A DNA stretch of 64,000 nt from an uncultured Bacteroidota bacterium (GTDB taxonomy: Bacteria; Bacteroidota; Bacteroidia; NS11-12g; UBA9320): positions 62,001-126,000 of the forward strand of contig CAKZLB010000005.1 of NCBI GenBank assembly GCA_937124965.1. Direction: 5' to 3'. Below are positions 1 to 8,823 of the stretch, piece after piece (position 1 is the stretch's first letter; every line of letters begins with the position of its first letter). The notes beneath the pieces are model-generated. The model saw only the letters and a program-made list of their open reading frames with translations, was not told where the DNA came from and made no database searches. A program made the translations under genes and the position numbers.

Positions 1-1
1 C

Positions 2-2878
2 TGCTTTGCACTTATTGGTGCAATGATTCTTTGCTTCACGTATGTTCCAGTAATGGTATCGCTATTTATTAAACCAACTAATCCTAAAAAGAACACTCTA
101 TCTAAAAGGCTAAATTCATTATTAGAAAAATCGTATAACCCAATAATCGTTAAGGCATTGCGCAGAAAAAAAACAGTACTAACATTTGCTGTTTTGCTGT
201 TGCTGTTTTCTGGTTTTATTTTTTCACGAATGGGTGGTGAGTTTGTCCCAACTCTTGATGAAGGAGATTTTGTAATTCAGCCTGTACTTAAGACTGGTAC
301 TAGTTTGAGCAATACAGTACAAGCAACCACACAGATAGAATCTATTCTTAAACGATTTCCAGAAGTGGAACAAGTGGTCAGTAGAATTGGCGCTGCTGAG
401 GTACCAACAGACCCAATGTCGATGGAGGAAAGTGATGTCATGATTAAACTTCTTCCCAAAAAATATTGGATATCTGCTGATACCAAAGATGCACTTGCCG
501 ATACATTTAAACGCGCACTGTCGGAGATACCGGGCGTTGAGTTCGAATTTACTCAACCCATTGAAATGCGGTTCAATGAACTCATTACAGGCGTCCGAGC
601 AGACCTGGCAATAAAAGTTTTTGGAGAGGATTTGACGATTTTAACTCAAAAAGCTTTACAGATTGAAAGCGCCATTAGGCATATTGACGGTGCCGCTGAC
701 ATTACCGTTGAAAAAATTGAGGGTTTACCACAAATGTCAGTTGTTTATAATCGACAACTTATCGCAAAATATGGAATTAATGTAGAGGAGCTAAACGATT
801 TGATTACAATGGGGTTTGCAGGAAAAACAGCAGGGACAGTCTTGGAAGGTGAAAAGCAATTTGATTTAGTAATTCGATACGAAAATCAGCACCGTCAAAA
901 CATTGAAGACCTTGAAAGCATGACAATTCGACTTCCAAATGGGAATCAATTACCACTAAGAGAATGCGCCACAATCAGCTATACCAAAGGACCAGCTAAA
1001 ATATCGCGAGACAATACCAAACGACGCATTGTGGTTGGTGTTAATGTTCGGAATAGAGACTTAGAATCGGTAGTAAACGACGTGCAAAAAACTATCAACG
1101 CTAACATAAAATTGCCGGTGGGATATACCATCGAATACGGTGGACAATTTGAAAATTTGAGAACGGCGCGACAACGGTTGATAGTTGCCGTTCCGATAGC
1201 CCTGCTTCTCATTTTCATCCTATTATATTTTGCTTTTAAATCCGTCAAACAAGCTTTACTAATTTACAGCGCTATTCCAATGTCAGCCATTGGGGGAATT
1301 ATATTATTGAATTTGCGAGATCTACCGTTTAGTATATCAGCGGGTGTTGGGTTTATCGCTCTTTTCGGAATCGCAGTATTGAATGGAATTGTACTTATTG
1401 AAGAGTTTAACGAATTAAAAGCTGATGGCGTGAGGAATATTCATAAGAGAATTTTACTTGGGACCAGAAACAGGTTGCGCCCCGTGCTTCTTACAGCATC
1501 CGCTGCCGCATTGGGTTTCTTGCCAATGGCTGTTTCTACTTCTGCAGGAGCGGAAGTACAGAAACCATTGGCAACTGTTGTAGTAGGTGGATTGATATCC
1601 GCATCGATATTAACCTTAATCGTTTTGCCTATTTTATACGTACTTTTTGAACAGAAAGATAACACTAAGCTCAAACTAAAAGGAAAACGAGTGATGAGTT
1701 TGTTGCTTTTATTTATTCCGTTGTTGAGCTTTAGTCAGACCAACACCATAACCCAAGAACAAGCCGTTGAAATTGCACTACGCAACAATCAAACTTTGAG
1801 AGCATCGGCACTTAGAATTGATCAACGAAATCAATTGGTTAAAACCTCTTTCGATATTGACAAAACAGAAATATATTTTAATAAAGACGAAAACAACATT
1901 GCACCAAACAATATTGCACTAAACGTGTGGGGCGTTAATCAATCCATTCCATTTCCAACTATTTATGGCGCCAATCGAGATGTGCTTCGGTCGAAATATA
2001 AATTGGCAACCGACCAATATGACTTGAATAAACTTCAAGTGACCAAAGAAGTCATGAAAAGTTATCATGAAATTATTTATTGGCAGAATATGCTGCACAA
2101 GTATGATTATCTCGATAGTTTATACGCCCAATTTGAGTTTGTTGCAACACGTAAATTTGAAGAAGGTGAATCTAATTATTTAGAAAAACTAACCGCTGAA
2201 TCAAAACGAAAAGAAGTCACTTTAAAACGTTCTGAAATTGCACAAAATAAGGAACGTGCTTTAGCTGCATTAAATAGTTGGTTGCAATCGGATACCATTT
2301 ATGAAGTGCCAGAAAATGACATGATTCAGCTAACGTTGGTTCCGTTCGATACACTTCAGCATCCAGGATTAAATTACTATTCAAACAACCTAGTAATGAA
2401 GCAGCAACAACTTTCGCTTGAAAAACAAAAACTATTACCTGATATCAATACATCAATTTTTCAAGGAACCAACAATGGAACTGGAGATCAGACGTTTTTA
2501 GGATTTCAACTGGGTATATCCGTGCCATTATTATATGGAAGTCAGAAAGCGACCATCCAATCGACCAAAACAGAAATGGAAATTGTAGCTTCAGAGAGAA
2601 ATAATTATATATCCCATTTGTTAGCCCAAAACCAAGCCCTTCAATCCAACTTAACAAACTATCAAAACACCTTAGACTATTATAAAAACACGGGTAAAAA
2701 ACTTTCGGAGCAGCTATTATTTCACTCCGAATCTGCCTTTAAAAATGGAGAAATTAATTTTATACAATACACTCAAATAATGGACAATGCAGTACAAATT
2801 GAACTGAATTACATGGAGGCACTTTTTGAATACAACATCACTGTTTTAGATATACATTATTTATCAAACGCTAACTAG
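2..2878 (+). CDS. CusA/CzcA-type heavy-metal efflux RND pump fused to a TolC-like outer-membrane factor (5' partial)
   Basis: The reading frame is open at the left edge, so only the C-terminal part is present (958 codons). The first ~550 residues match the second half of a CusA/CzcA proton-driven metal pump: the GGEFVPTLDEGDF segment, the periplasmic porter domain and the last transmembrane block with FGIAVLNGIVLIEEFNE. From about residue 575 (counting from the ATG at 23) to the end the sequence is an outer-membrane efflux protein with long helical segments (TQEQAVEIALRNNQ onward). Such fusions are common in Bacteroidota. At the junction an in-frame ATG at 1694 opens a signal-peptide-like stretch (MSLLLLFIPLLSFSQ), so the outer-membrane part might also be made separately. 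The adaptor gene follows 5 bp later. The metal specificity (Cu, Zn, Co, Cd) cannot be read from this part. Confidence 0.93.
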   Translation, partial: CFALIGAMILCFTYVPVMVSLFIKPTNPKKNTLSKRLNSLLEKSYNPIIVKALRRKKTVLTFAVLLLLFSGFIFSRMGGEFVPTLDEGDFVIQPVLKTGTSLSNTVQATTQIESILKRFPEVEQVVSRIGAAEVPTDPMSMEESDVMIKLLPKKYWISADTKDALADTFKRALSEIPGVEFEFTQPIEMRFNELITGVRADLAIKVFGEDLTILTQKALQIESAIRHIDGAADITVEKIEGLPQMSVVYNRQLIAKYGINVEELNDLITMGFAGKTAGTVLEGEKQFDLVIRYENQHRQNIEDLESMTIRLPNGNQLPLRECATISYTKGPAKISRDNTKRRIVVGVNVRNRDLESVVNDVQKTINANIKLPVGYTIEYGGQFENLRTARQRLIVAVPIALLLIFILLYFAFKSVKQALLIYSAIPMSAIGGIILLNLRDLPFSISAGVGFIALFGIAVLNGIVLIEEFNELKADGVRNIHKRILLGTRNRLRPVLLTASAAALGFLPMAVSTSAGAEVQKPLATVVVGGLISASILTLIVLPILYVLFEQKDNTKLKLKGKRVMSLLLLFIPLLSFSQTNTITQEQAVEIALRNNQTLRASALRIDQRNQLVKTSFDIDKTEIYFNKDENNIAPNNIALNVWGVNQSIPFPTIYGANRDVLRSKYKLATDQYDLNKLQVTKEVMKSYHEIIYWQNMLHKYDYLDSLYAQFEFVATRKFEEGESNYLEKLTAESKRKEVTLKRSEIAQNKERALAALNSWLQSDTIYEVPENDMIQLTLVPFDTLQHPGLNYYSNNLVMKQQQLSLEKQKLLPDINTSIFQGTNNGTGDQTFLGFQLGISVPLLYGSQKATIQSTKTEMEIVASERNNYISHLLAQNQALQSNLTNYQNTLDYYKNTGKKLSEQLLFHSESAFKNGEINFIQYTQIMDNAVQIELNYMEALFEYNITVLDIHYLSNAN

Positions 2879-2883
2879 AGATT

Positions 2884-4029
2884 ATGAAAAACAAACAGAT
2901 TATCAGTATCGTCTTATTTGTATTCACACTGCATTCGTGTACTTCAAACAATGAAATTGATAGAACAGACATAGTGTCAGAAAGTTTAGGTAATGATCAA
3001 TATACTCTGACGGATACCCAATTTAAGTCCGCAGGAATGAAGCTAGGAAAGCTTCTTACCTCTAAATTTAATGATGTAATAGAAGCAAACGGAATCATCG
3101 ATGTACAACCGAATTATCAGGCGTCGGTTAGTTCTTATTTTGGTGGAACCGTAATAGAAATTCGACTTATTACTGGCCAAAAGGTGCAAAAAGGGCAAAC
3201 ACTGTTTGTGCTAGAAAACCCAGAATTTGTAGAGATTCAGCAAGAATACTTAGAAACCAAAAGCAAGTTGACGTATTTAAAAGTCGATTTTGAACGTCAA
3301 GAGCGTTTGGCTAAGGACAAGGCTTCCTCTCAAAAAAAATACCTTAAAGCTGAAACAGAGTATCAAATGAACTTGGTTACATTAAAATCAATTCATCAGA
3401 AACTGTTATTGATGAATATTAATCCAGACAAGCTCACTATAGACAATATACAAACGAGCATACATATTAAATCTCCGATTTCAGGTTATGTTTCGAAAAT
3501 CAATATCAACAAAGGTGCTTTTGTAAACTCTTCTCAACCAGCAATGCATATTGTAAACATGGATAAACTGCATGTAGAATTAAATATTTATGAAAAAGAC
3601 TTACCATTTGTAAAAGAGAAACAACACATTCAGTTTAAAATTCAAGGACAGCCAAGCGATGATTTTAGTGCAAGAGTTGAACAGATTAACAAATCCATAG
3701 ATCCAGAAAATCGGACTATTCGTGTACATGGTAAAATAGAAAAATCAAACTACAACGCAAATTTAACTCCTGGCATGTATGTATCTGCCAAAATATTTAC
3801 CACTGCTGTTACTAAAAAATGTTTACCTCAGGATGCCATCGTTGAAATAAATAAAAAGTACTACGTATTGGTTGCAGGTAATTCTTTAAACTCCACGTAT
3901 GTTTTTAGTCAAAAGGAAGTTACGGTTGGAGCAACACAAAACGAATTAACAGAAATTTTAAATGTTTCTGATTTTGAGAAAGACGCTACATTTCTGGTAA
4001 AAGGAAGTTTTAATTTGATAGCTGAATAA
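2884..4029 (+). CDS. Efflux RND periplasmic adaptor lipoprotein (CusB/HlyD family)
   Basis: This membrane-fusion subunit joins the inner-membrane RND pump to the outer-membrane factor. A lipoprotein signal ends in LHSC, with the lipidated Cys at residue 19. It is followed by a lipoyl-like half motif (GTVIEIRLITGQKVQKGQTL), a helical hairpin at about residues 110-175, the second lipoyl half (SPISGYVSKININKGAFV), a beta-barrel segment, and the family's NRTIRVHGKI...LTPGMYV stretch. The length of 381 aa is normal. The start lies 5 bp after the pump gene, so the two are almost certainly one operon forming a tripartite metal exporter. No metal-binding His/Met-rich extension is seen. Confidence 0.93.
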   Translation: MKNKQIISIVLFVFTLHSCTSNNEIDRTDIVSESLGNDQYTLTDTQFKSAGMKLGKLLTSKFNDVIEANGIIDVQPNYQASVSSYFGGTVIEIRLITGQKVQKGQTLFVLENPEFVEIQQEYLETKSKLTYLKVDFERQERLAKDKASSQKKYLKAETEYQMNLVTLKSIHQKLLLMNINPDKLTIDNIQTSIHIKSPISGYVSKININKGAFVNSSQPAMHIVNMDKLHVELNIYEKDLPFVKEKQHIQFKIQGQPSDDFSARVEQINKSIDPENRTIRVHGKIEKSNYNANLTPGMYVSAKIFTTAVTKKCLPQDAIVEINKKYYVLVAGNSLNSTYVFSQKEVTVGATQNELTEILNVSDFEKDATFLVKGSFNLIAE

Positions 4030-4077
4030 TGTTATTGGAGATTAGTACGTGGTTTCAAAAGTGTACACTAATCGACA

Positions 4078-5835
4078 TTATTGATAGACAAGTAGTTTTG
4101 TATACGTTGTTTTATGTGTAGTCGAACATTTAACATAATACGTTCCTGATGATAGCCCTTCTGTGTTAAAAGAAAGTATTGTTTCTCTAGTCGAGAATAC
4201 TTCTTCTAAAACAGATGCTACTGTTCTCCCCATTCCATCAACCAATTCGATAGTTACGAGATCATTGTTAGGAGTTGATAGAGCAATCTTAAAAATACCT
4301 TTTGTAGGGTTTGGATAAACGTTGAGGTTGTTTAACCGCACATGTTGTAATCTATTACTGACAGTGGATTTGTTCTTTAACCTAAAGTCGGCAATCACAG
4401 GCAAATGATCCGAAGCTGTGACCACGTCGTTTGAGGCAAGGTTATATTTCTTTAAACTATCGGATGGAAGAGCGTTTGTAAACAATGTTAATGTGTTTTT
4501 TAGGCTTAAATTAGAACCCGTATACAGCATATAGTCTAACCTTCCAGGACTAAATGAACTGCTTTCTGAATACCATGTAAAAGAAAAAGGAACGTCGTTG
4601 GTGAACGGCTTACAATCCAGCAAATCATTACCATCCCAATCAGGTGTAAAATCAGAACCATATGTTGCTTCATCAACAATATCACCGGTTAATAAGGTAG
4701 TAAGCTGCTGATGATCGCCAACAAAATTCATGTCTCCTAGAATTACAATTGGTGCTTTATCTTTTAAAGGTATTGAACCATTGCCTGCTTTCGCCTCTCT
4801 CACAAACTTCATTATTTCATCGACTTCTATTTGCCTACCAGCATTATTGGTGCAACAAGGTGGATGCGCAACAATTAAAAGCATGTCTACCTCTGAGTTT
4901 GGAATATCTACTAAAAATGCACCATTCCCTGAACCATTTGATCCTGGAATTTGAGCACTTTTTAGAATAGGATATTTACTTATCGCATGACAATCTGGTT
5001 CAGCCATTGCATGATACCACTGTTCGCCAATTCCTGATGGCAACATAGACTCTACCTTATCTGCAACTTCTTTAGATGTATGATTATAAATTTCTTGAAA
5101 CCCGATAATATCAGGTTGTAACGCCTTAAAAATCCTACTGTATTCGGACGCTCGACTGCTTTCAAAGAGGCCGTCACGTTCAACGTTGTAAGACATGATA
5201 CGAAAATCAGAAGTTGTTACTTTTTCAATTGAATAGGTCGGAAGAGGTTCCAATGTATTGTTCACAAACGAATAGTTTAAACCTCCAGAAGTCGAAGGAA
5301 AAACATCTCCGTTGGACGAATTGTCTTTATAAACTATCTTTATTGAGCCATCTAAATTTATAGTATTTCCATTGATTTCAAATTGACGTTTGATACCAAT
5401 TTCAAAGCGGTCGGATGTAACTGTAGGTGCAGTTATCAAACTAATATCTCGGTGTCTTATGGAAGTAGATCCACCTGCGTTTGAATGAAATGTCCCTGAA
5501 CGATCTCCAAAATTATAAACAAGTTCAGCTCCAATACCATTTTCAGAGTTACCAGTTGAAGAATTATTGTCAATATCTATGTAAACTGCAACATCATTTA
5601 AGTCTTGAAGGTTAATTTCGGAGCCAGTTTCTATGTATAGAAACAAGTACTCTTCATCATTCGAAATTTGTGCTTTCTTAAAATCTACTCCTGAATTACC
5701 ACCATCACCAGCAGCATCTGTAAAAACAGATGATTGTTTCGTCCACTCACTAAAATCACCGTCAACTATGACTCGGTTTTGGGCATTAACGAACAGAGAA
5801 CAAATTAAAAACGATGCAAATATTAGGTACTTCAT
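4078..5835 (-). CDS. Secreted endonuclease/exonuclease/phosphatase-family protein with T9SS sorting domain
   Basis: A signal peptide (ending FVNAQ) precedes a ~180-residue beta-rich domain starting VDGDFSEW, which resembles the CBM9/DOMON-like modules placed ahead of many Bacteroidota enzymes. The middle (about 205-480) is an EEP-fold Mg-dependent phosphodiesterase domain: SYNVERDG, DIIGFQEIYN, ILGDMNF and the terminal SDHLPVIADF supply the expected Asn, Glu, Asp/Asn and Asp-His residues. The last ~80 residues are a type A T9SS C-terminal domain (YPNPTKGIFKI). It should therefore be exported and surface-bound or released. The substrate could be DNA, a phospholipid or another phosphodiester. 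It converges on the efflux adaptor gene. Confidence 0.85.
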   Translation of the reverse strand: MKYLIFASFLICSLFVNAQNRVIVDGDFSEWTKQSSVFTDAAGDGGNSGVDFKKAQISNDEEYLFLYIETGSEINLQDLNDVAVYIDIDNNSSTGNSENGIGAELVYNFGDRSGTFHSNAGGSTSIRHRDISLITAPTVTSDRFEIGIKRQFEINGNTINLDGSIKIVYKDNSSNGDVFPSTSGGLNYSFVNNTLEPLPTYSIEKVTTSDFRIMSYNVERDGLFESSRASEYSRIFKALQPDIIGFQEIYNHTSKEVADKVESMLPSGIGEQWYHAMAEPDCHAISKYPILKSAQIPGSNGSGNGAFLVDIPNSEVDMLLIVAHPPCCTNNAGRQIEVDEIMKFVREAKAGNGSIPLKDKAPIVILGDMNFVGDHQQLTTLLTGDIVDEATYGSDFTPDWDGNDLLDCKPFTNDVPFSFTWYSESSSFSPGRLDYMLYTGSNLSLKNTLTLFTNALPSDSLKKYNLASNDVVTASDHLPVIADFRLKNKSTVSNRLQHVRLNNLNVYPNPTKGIFKIALSTPNNDLVTIELVDGMGRTVASVLEEVFSTRETILSFNTEGLSSGTYYVKCSTTHKTTYTKLLVYQ

Positions 5836-5888
5836 GAGATGCGAATCTACAGAAAAGCAACTTGAGTGTATAAGGCTTTAACGACTTC

Positions 5889-7463
5889 TTAATCCTCAAA
5901 AAATAACTCACCCGTTTTTTTAGCATAACCCAAAAATCGCAAGTCCTTATCATACAATTCAACATAGGTATTTCCATTGACATAACCGTATCCTAATGGA
6001 ATGTAATCGTGAATAGCCGGTATTTGAGTTAGCCGACTGTAAAAACCATATTTTCCATTTTTCTGAGTGATTACACATTCAACATGTGATGCAAACGGAA
6101 TAAGTGAATCATAACCCGATAGAAGAGTTTCTCCGTCCCACCGCACCAGCGATTCATTTCCTCCATTTTTAACAAAAAAGCCAAAAGTATATGGACGATA
6201 AACCTCTCTATAATTTTGATTAAATATATACGGCCTGATTGCATCAGCAGCAACTGGTATCAACCAAGTGCTATCTGCCTTGACTAATCCGTACTTCAAC
6301 GGGGAACTTTTAGCTGAACGGATACCAACGATGTAATATGGCAACTGTTCTTGTAACGGAGCATATGAAATAATGGAATCGAATTGAGCTGGAATCGTAC
6401 CAAATTCATTTATAATTCCATGCTTATTCTTTACAGTAAATTCTATGTAGTTTATTGGTCTTACAGGGTTTCTTCTAGACCAGTAGTGATTTGTTCTTAT
6501 GGTATAGTATTGCTTTTCAATTGGACCAAAAGCATGCTCATATTCCATTAACCAACGCTTTTTCTTTGAAATACTCCCTGAAGAAAGAGTATCTATTTTA
6601 TAGATTGGTTGTGCTGATTTATTTCTCACTTCACGTTCGTTGCTCAATGTTTTTTTTGTGATGAAATACGTTTTTTTATCCAACAAGCATTGAATGCGAC
6701 CATTTTGAAGATCTAACTGTGCTAAACCATCGCCTTCTTCAAAATCTATCAATTCATCGACTTCTACCATTTCATCTTCGTAGTACTCATCAATTTCCGC
6801 ATCTACTTGTTTGGATTGAACTTGGTTTAACGGTATTGCAGTAACGTCGGTTCGGTTTTTAATATGAACTTTATAGGTATCATAACCTCCGCTTTTAGTT
6901 CTGCATTTAAGAATGTATTTATTATTCAGTTTCATAGGATAGATACTGCGATATCCTTTTACCAACCATTGTGAAATTCGATAGCTGCTGTCGTCGTAAA
7001 CCACAACACCCGTGTCTCCATTTGGTAAGATTATTTCGTAGAGCGATGCTTCCTCAACTTGATAAATTTTGTGTACGTTTCGAATAGTGTCTGTTAACGC
7101 TAAGTTTCCTTTGAGTGAATAAATCTGGGCTACTCGCTGATAGTTATTGACCGGAATACTGAAATAGTTAAAAATAAAATCGTTGCGAAATGTTACATAT
7201 TCTAAACTTGGTTCGACAATCACCTTTTGGCGGGTTATAACTCCTTTTTTTCCATTACGTTCAACCACATAATACCCTTTGGGGTAACGATAACTCGTAA
7301 TTATCGAGTCATATGCAGGAACAACAACAACATTAACATTGGTATCAGCCAACCCCCAAAGTTCTCCCTTACGATATGGAACCAAGGTTTCATTTTGGGC
7401 AAAACCGACAGTCGAAATTGAACTTAACAAAACCAGACAAGCACTATACAAGCACACTCTCAT
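5889..7463 (-). CDS. WG-repeat-containing exported protein
   Basis: The protein has 524 aa with an N-terminal signal peptide (cleavage near VGFAQ). WG-type repeats of the form 'G-x-W/Y-G-hydrophobic ... P-x-x-(F/Y)-D-S-I' are visible: KGELWGLADTN...VVPAYDSII, NGKKGVITRQK, KHGIINEFGTIPAQFDSII, KYGLVKADSTWLIPV, NGKYGFYSR...IPAIHDYI. This repeat fold is known from many bacterial exported proteins, but its biochemical role is unsettled. No enzyme motif was recognised. An acidic stretch (DAEIDEYYEDEMVEVDELID) lies mid-protein. The gene is divergent from the unknown exported protein that follows, with only about 20-90 bp between them depending on the start chosen for that protein. Confidence 0.75.
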   Translation of the reverse strand: MRVCLYSACLVLLSSISTVGFAQNETLVPYRKGELWGLADTNVNVVVVPAYDSIITSYRYPKGYYVVERNGKKGVITRQKVIVEPSLEYVTFRNDFIFNYFSIPVNNYQRVAQIYSLKGNLALTDTIRNVHKIYQVEEASLYEIILPNGDTGVVVYDDSSYRISQWLVKGYRSIYPMKLNNKYILKCRTKSGGYDTYKVHIKNRTDVTAIPLNQVQSKQVDAEIDEYYEDEMVEVDELIDFEEGDGLAQLDLQNGRIQCLLDKKTYFITKKTLSNEREVRNKSAQPIYKIDTLSSGSISKKKRWLMEYEHAFGPIEKQYYTIRTNHYWSRRNPVRPINYIEFTVKNKHGIINEFGTIPAQFDSIISYAPLQEQLPYYIVGIRSAKSSPLKYGLVKADSTWLIPVAADAIRPYIFNQNYREVYRPYTFGFFVKNGGNESLVRWDGETLLSGYDSLIPFASHVECVITQKNGKYGFYSRLTQIPAIHDYIPLGYGYVNGNTYVELYDKDLRFLGYAKKTGELFFED

Positions 7464-7555
7464 AAGCCGTCAAAAGTAGTAACGTGAGTTTGATTATTCT
7501 TTATATCAATTTCATTTGTGACATTCACTATTCTTCCATGTTATATATTTGTTCC

Positions 7556-8698
7556 ATGTCTTCAAACGAAATAACCTTTGCTAAATCGTTGTTAGTAATA
7601 ACATTCATGGCTACTTGTTTTTGCAGTGTTTCTGCACAAAGTCAAACAAAGTATTTACGGATTTATGAACCCAACTACTTCGTTCAGTTACCAACCACTG
7701 ATAACAAGCAGTTTTATAAAGACAATGGAATTGCATATTTGGAGTACAGAACTTTTAGAATAAAAAAGAATGGTAAAGAAATCAAACACAAACATCAAAA
7801 CACGTTTACCATCGATAGTGATGGAAACGTAATAAAAATTAACAATACTAAAAATTCAAAGCCTAGTCATATTACTTCTTACGTATATGATGAAAATGGT
7901 AAAATTACCTCAATGATTATAGTCGATAACGAAAATAATTTCGTCGAGGAGAAGCACCAACGAATGAACGAAAACGGTGTCATGGTGGAATATGTTGAGT
8001 TATCCGAGAATCAAGACACCTTAGAACACTTGCTTAAGTATGTTCCAACAGGCGGTAATACCAAAAGTGATTATTATTACAAAAAAGGAAAACTAAAACA
8101 GCGTTGGGTATCAGAATATGATGATGCAGGAACGAAGTTAAAAACTACTCTTTATAAACCGAATGGAAAAGTTAAGTACATATGGGATTACAGGTGTAAC
8201 GAGGAAGGGGTTGAACTTAACAAGCACAAAGACACTACGACTATTTGCAAAACCAAAACCCAAGACGAAGACGGCATCACGACCCTAGTGTATCAGTATT
8301 CCAATGAAAAAGGAGAAATCTATAAGAATATTTCAAGATATAATAAGGCAGAAAAGCTGATATATCTAAAATCCGTTAAAGGTGTTGAAGAAACTATGTT
8401 ACGTGAATTCGATTATGAATATGCTGGAGACGATTCAACCCTGTTAAGCGCAATTTCTAAGTATTACCATAAGGGGGAATTGAGAAACATTTACACTACA
8501 CAGTACGACAAATACGGTCTGCAAACATCAAAAGATATTACACGATTTAAGAATGGTTTGATTGACTCTCAGTCTGTAGAAACATATGAATACAATGAAG
8601 CTGACCTTCCACTTCTTCGAAAGATTATTAACACAAAAACAGGTGTGGGTCAAAAATCAACGTATAAATATGTCAAGGACGAAAACATAACAAACTAA
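7556..8698 (+). CDS. Exported protein of unknown function with repetitive beta-strand-like segments
   Basis: The ATG at 7556 was chosen over the upstream ATG at 7484 because it gives a short N-region followed by a signal peptide (cleavage near CSVSAQ). The mature ~350 residues carry imperfect repeats rich in Tyr, Lys, Asn and Gly (YVYDENGKITSM, YKPNGKVKYIWDY, YDKYGLQTSK, YEYNEADLPL). These recall antitoxin-YwqK or RHS/YD-type strand repeats but do not match cleanly. No catalytic motif or sorting domain was recognised. The gene stands alone ahead of an AT-rich regulatory region. Confidence 0.6.
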   Translation: MSSNEITFAKSLLVITFMATCFCSVSAQSQTKYLRIYEPNYFVQLPTTDNKQFYKDNGIAYLEYRTFRIKKNGKEIKHKHQNTFTIDSDGNVIKINNTKNSKPSHITSYVYDENGKITSMIIVDNENNFVEEKHQRMNENGVMVEYVELSENQDTLEHLLKYVPTGGNTKSDYYYKKGKLKQRWVSEYDDAGTKLKTTLYKPNGKVKYIWDYRCNEEGVELNKHKDTTTICKTKTQDEDGITTLVYQYSNEKGEIYKNISRYNKAEKLIYLKSVKGVEETMLREFDYEYAGDDSTLLSAISKYYHKGELRNIYTTQYDKYGLQTSKDITRFKNGLIDSQSVETYEYNEADLPLLRKIINTKTGVGQKSTYKYVKDENITN

Positions 8699-8741
8699 CT
8701 ATCAAATACTTAAACGCTACATTTTCCCATTCCATGCATAA

Positions 8742-8792
8742 ATGATAATTATCATGATAAAAATATAAGTTTTTATTTTAAATCAGTCTAAA
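8742..8792 (+). promoter_or_regulatory. Two palindromes upstream of the porin gene, resembling metal-regulator (Fur/DtxR-type) sites
   Basis: A perfect 14-bp palindrome, ATGATAATTATCAT, lies at 8742-8755 and has the GATAAT/ATTATC character of Fur boxes. A second, imperfect inverted repeat (TTTAAATCAGTCTAAA, 8777-8792) ends 6 bp before the predicted -7 element. Both are in the right place to control the porin/FMN-protein pair. The identity of the regulator is inferred from resemblance only. Confidence 0.45.
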
Positions 8793-8798
8793 TAAAAA

Positions 8799-8806
8799 TA
8801 ATTTTG
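8799..8806 (+). promoter_or_regulatory. Predicted -7 promoter element for the porin/FMN-protein operon
   Basis: TAATTTTG matches the Bacteroidota -7 consensus TAnnTTTG exactly and lies 17 bp before the ATG at 8824. The 14-bp and 16-bp palindromes sit directly upstream, a usual arrangement for repression. Confidence 0.5.
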
Positions 8807-8823
8807 CTGCAAGATAAAGACGT

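Noticed and set aside
4040-4073. GATTAGT...ACTAATC inverted repeat between the converging adaptor and nuclease genes
   Set aside because: The arms are only 7 bp with a 20-nt loop and no T-run; too weak to call a terminator.
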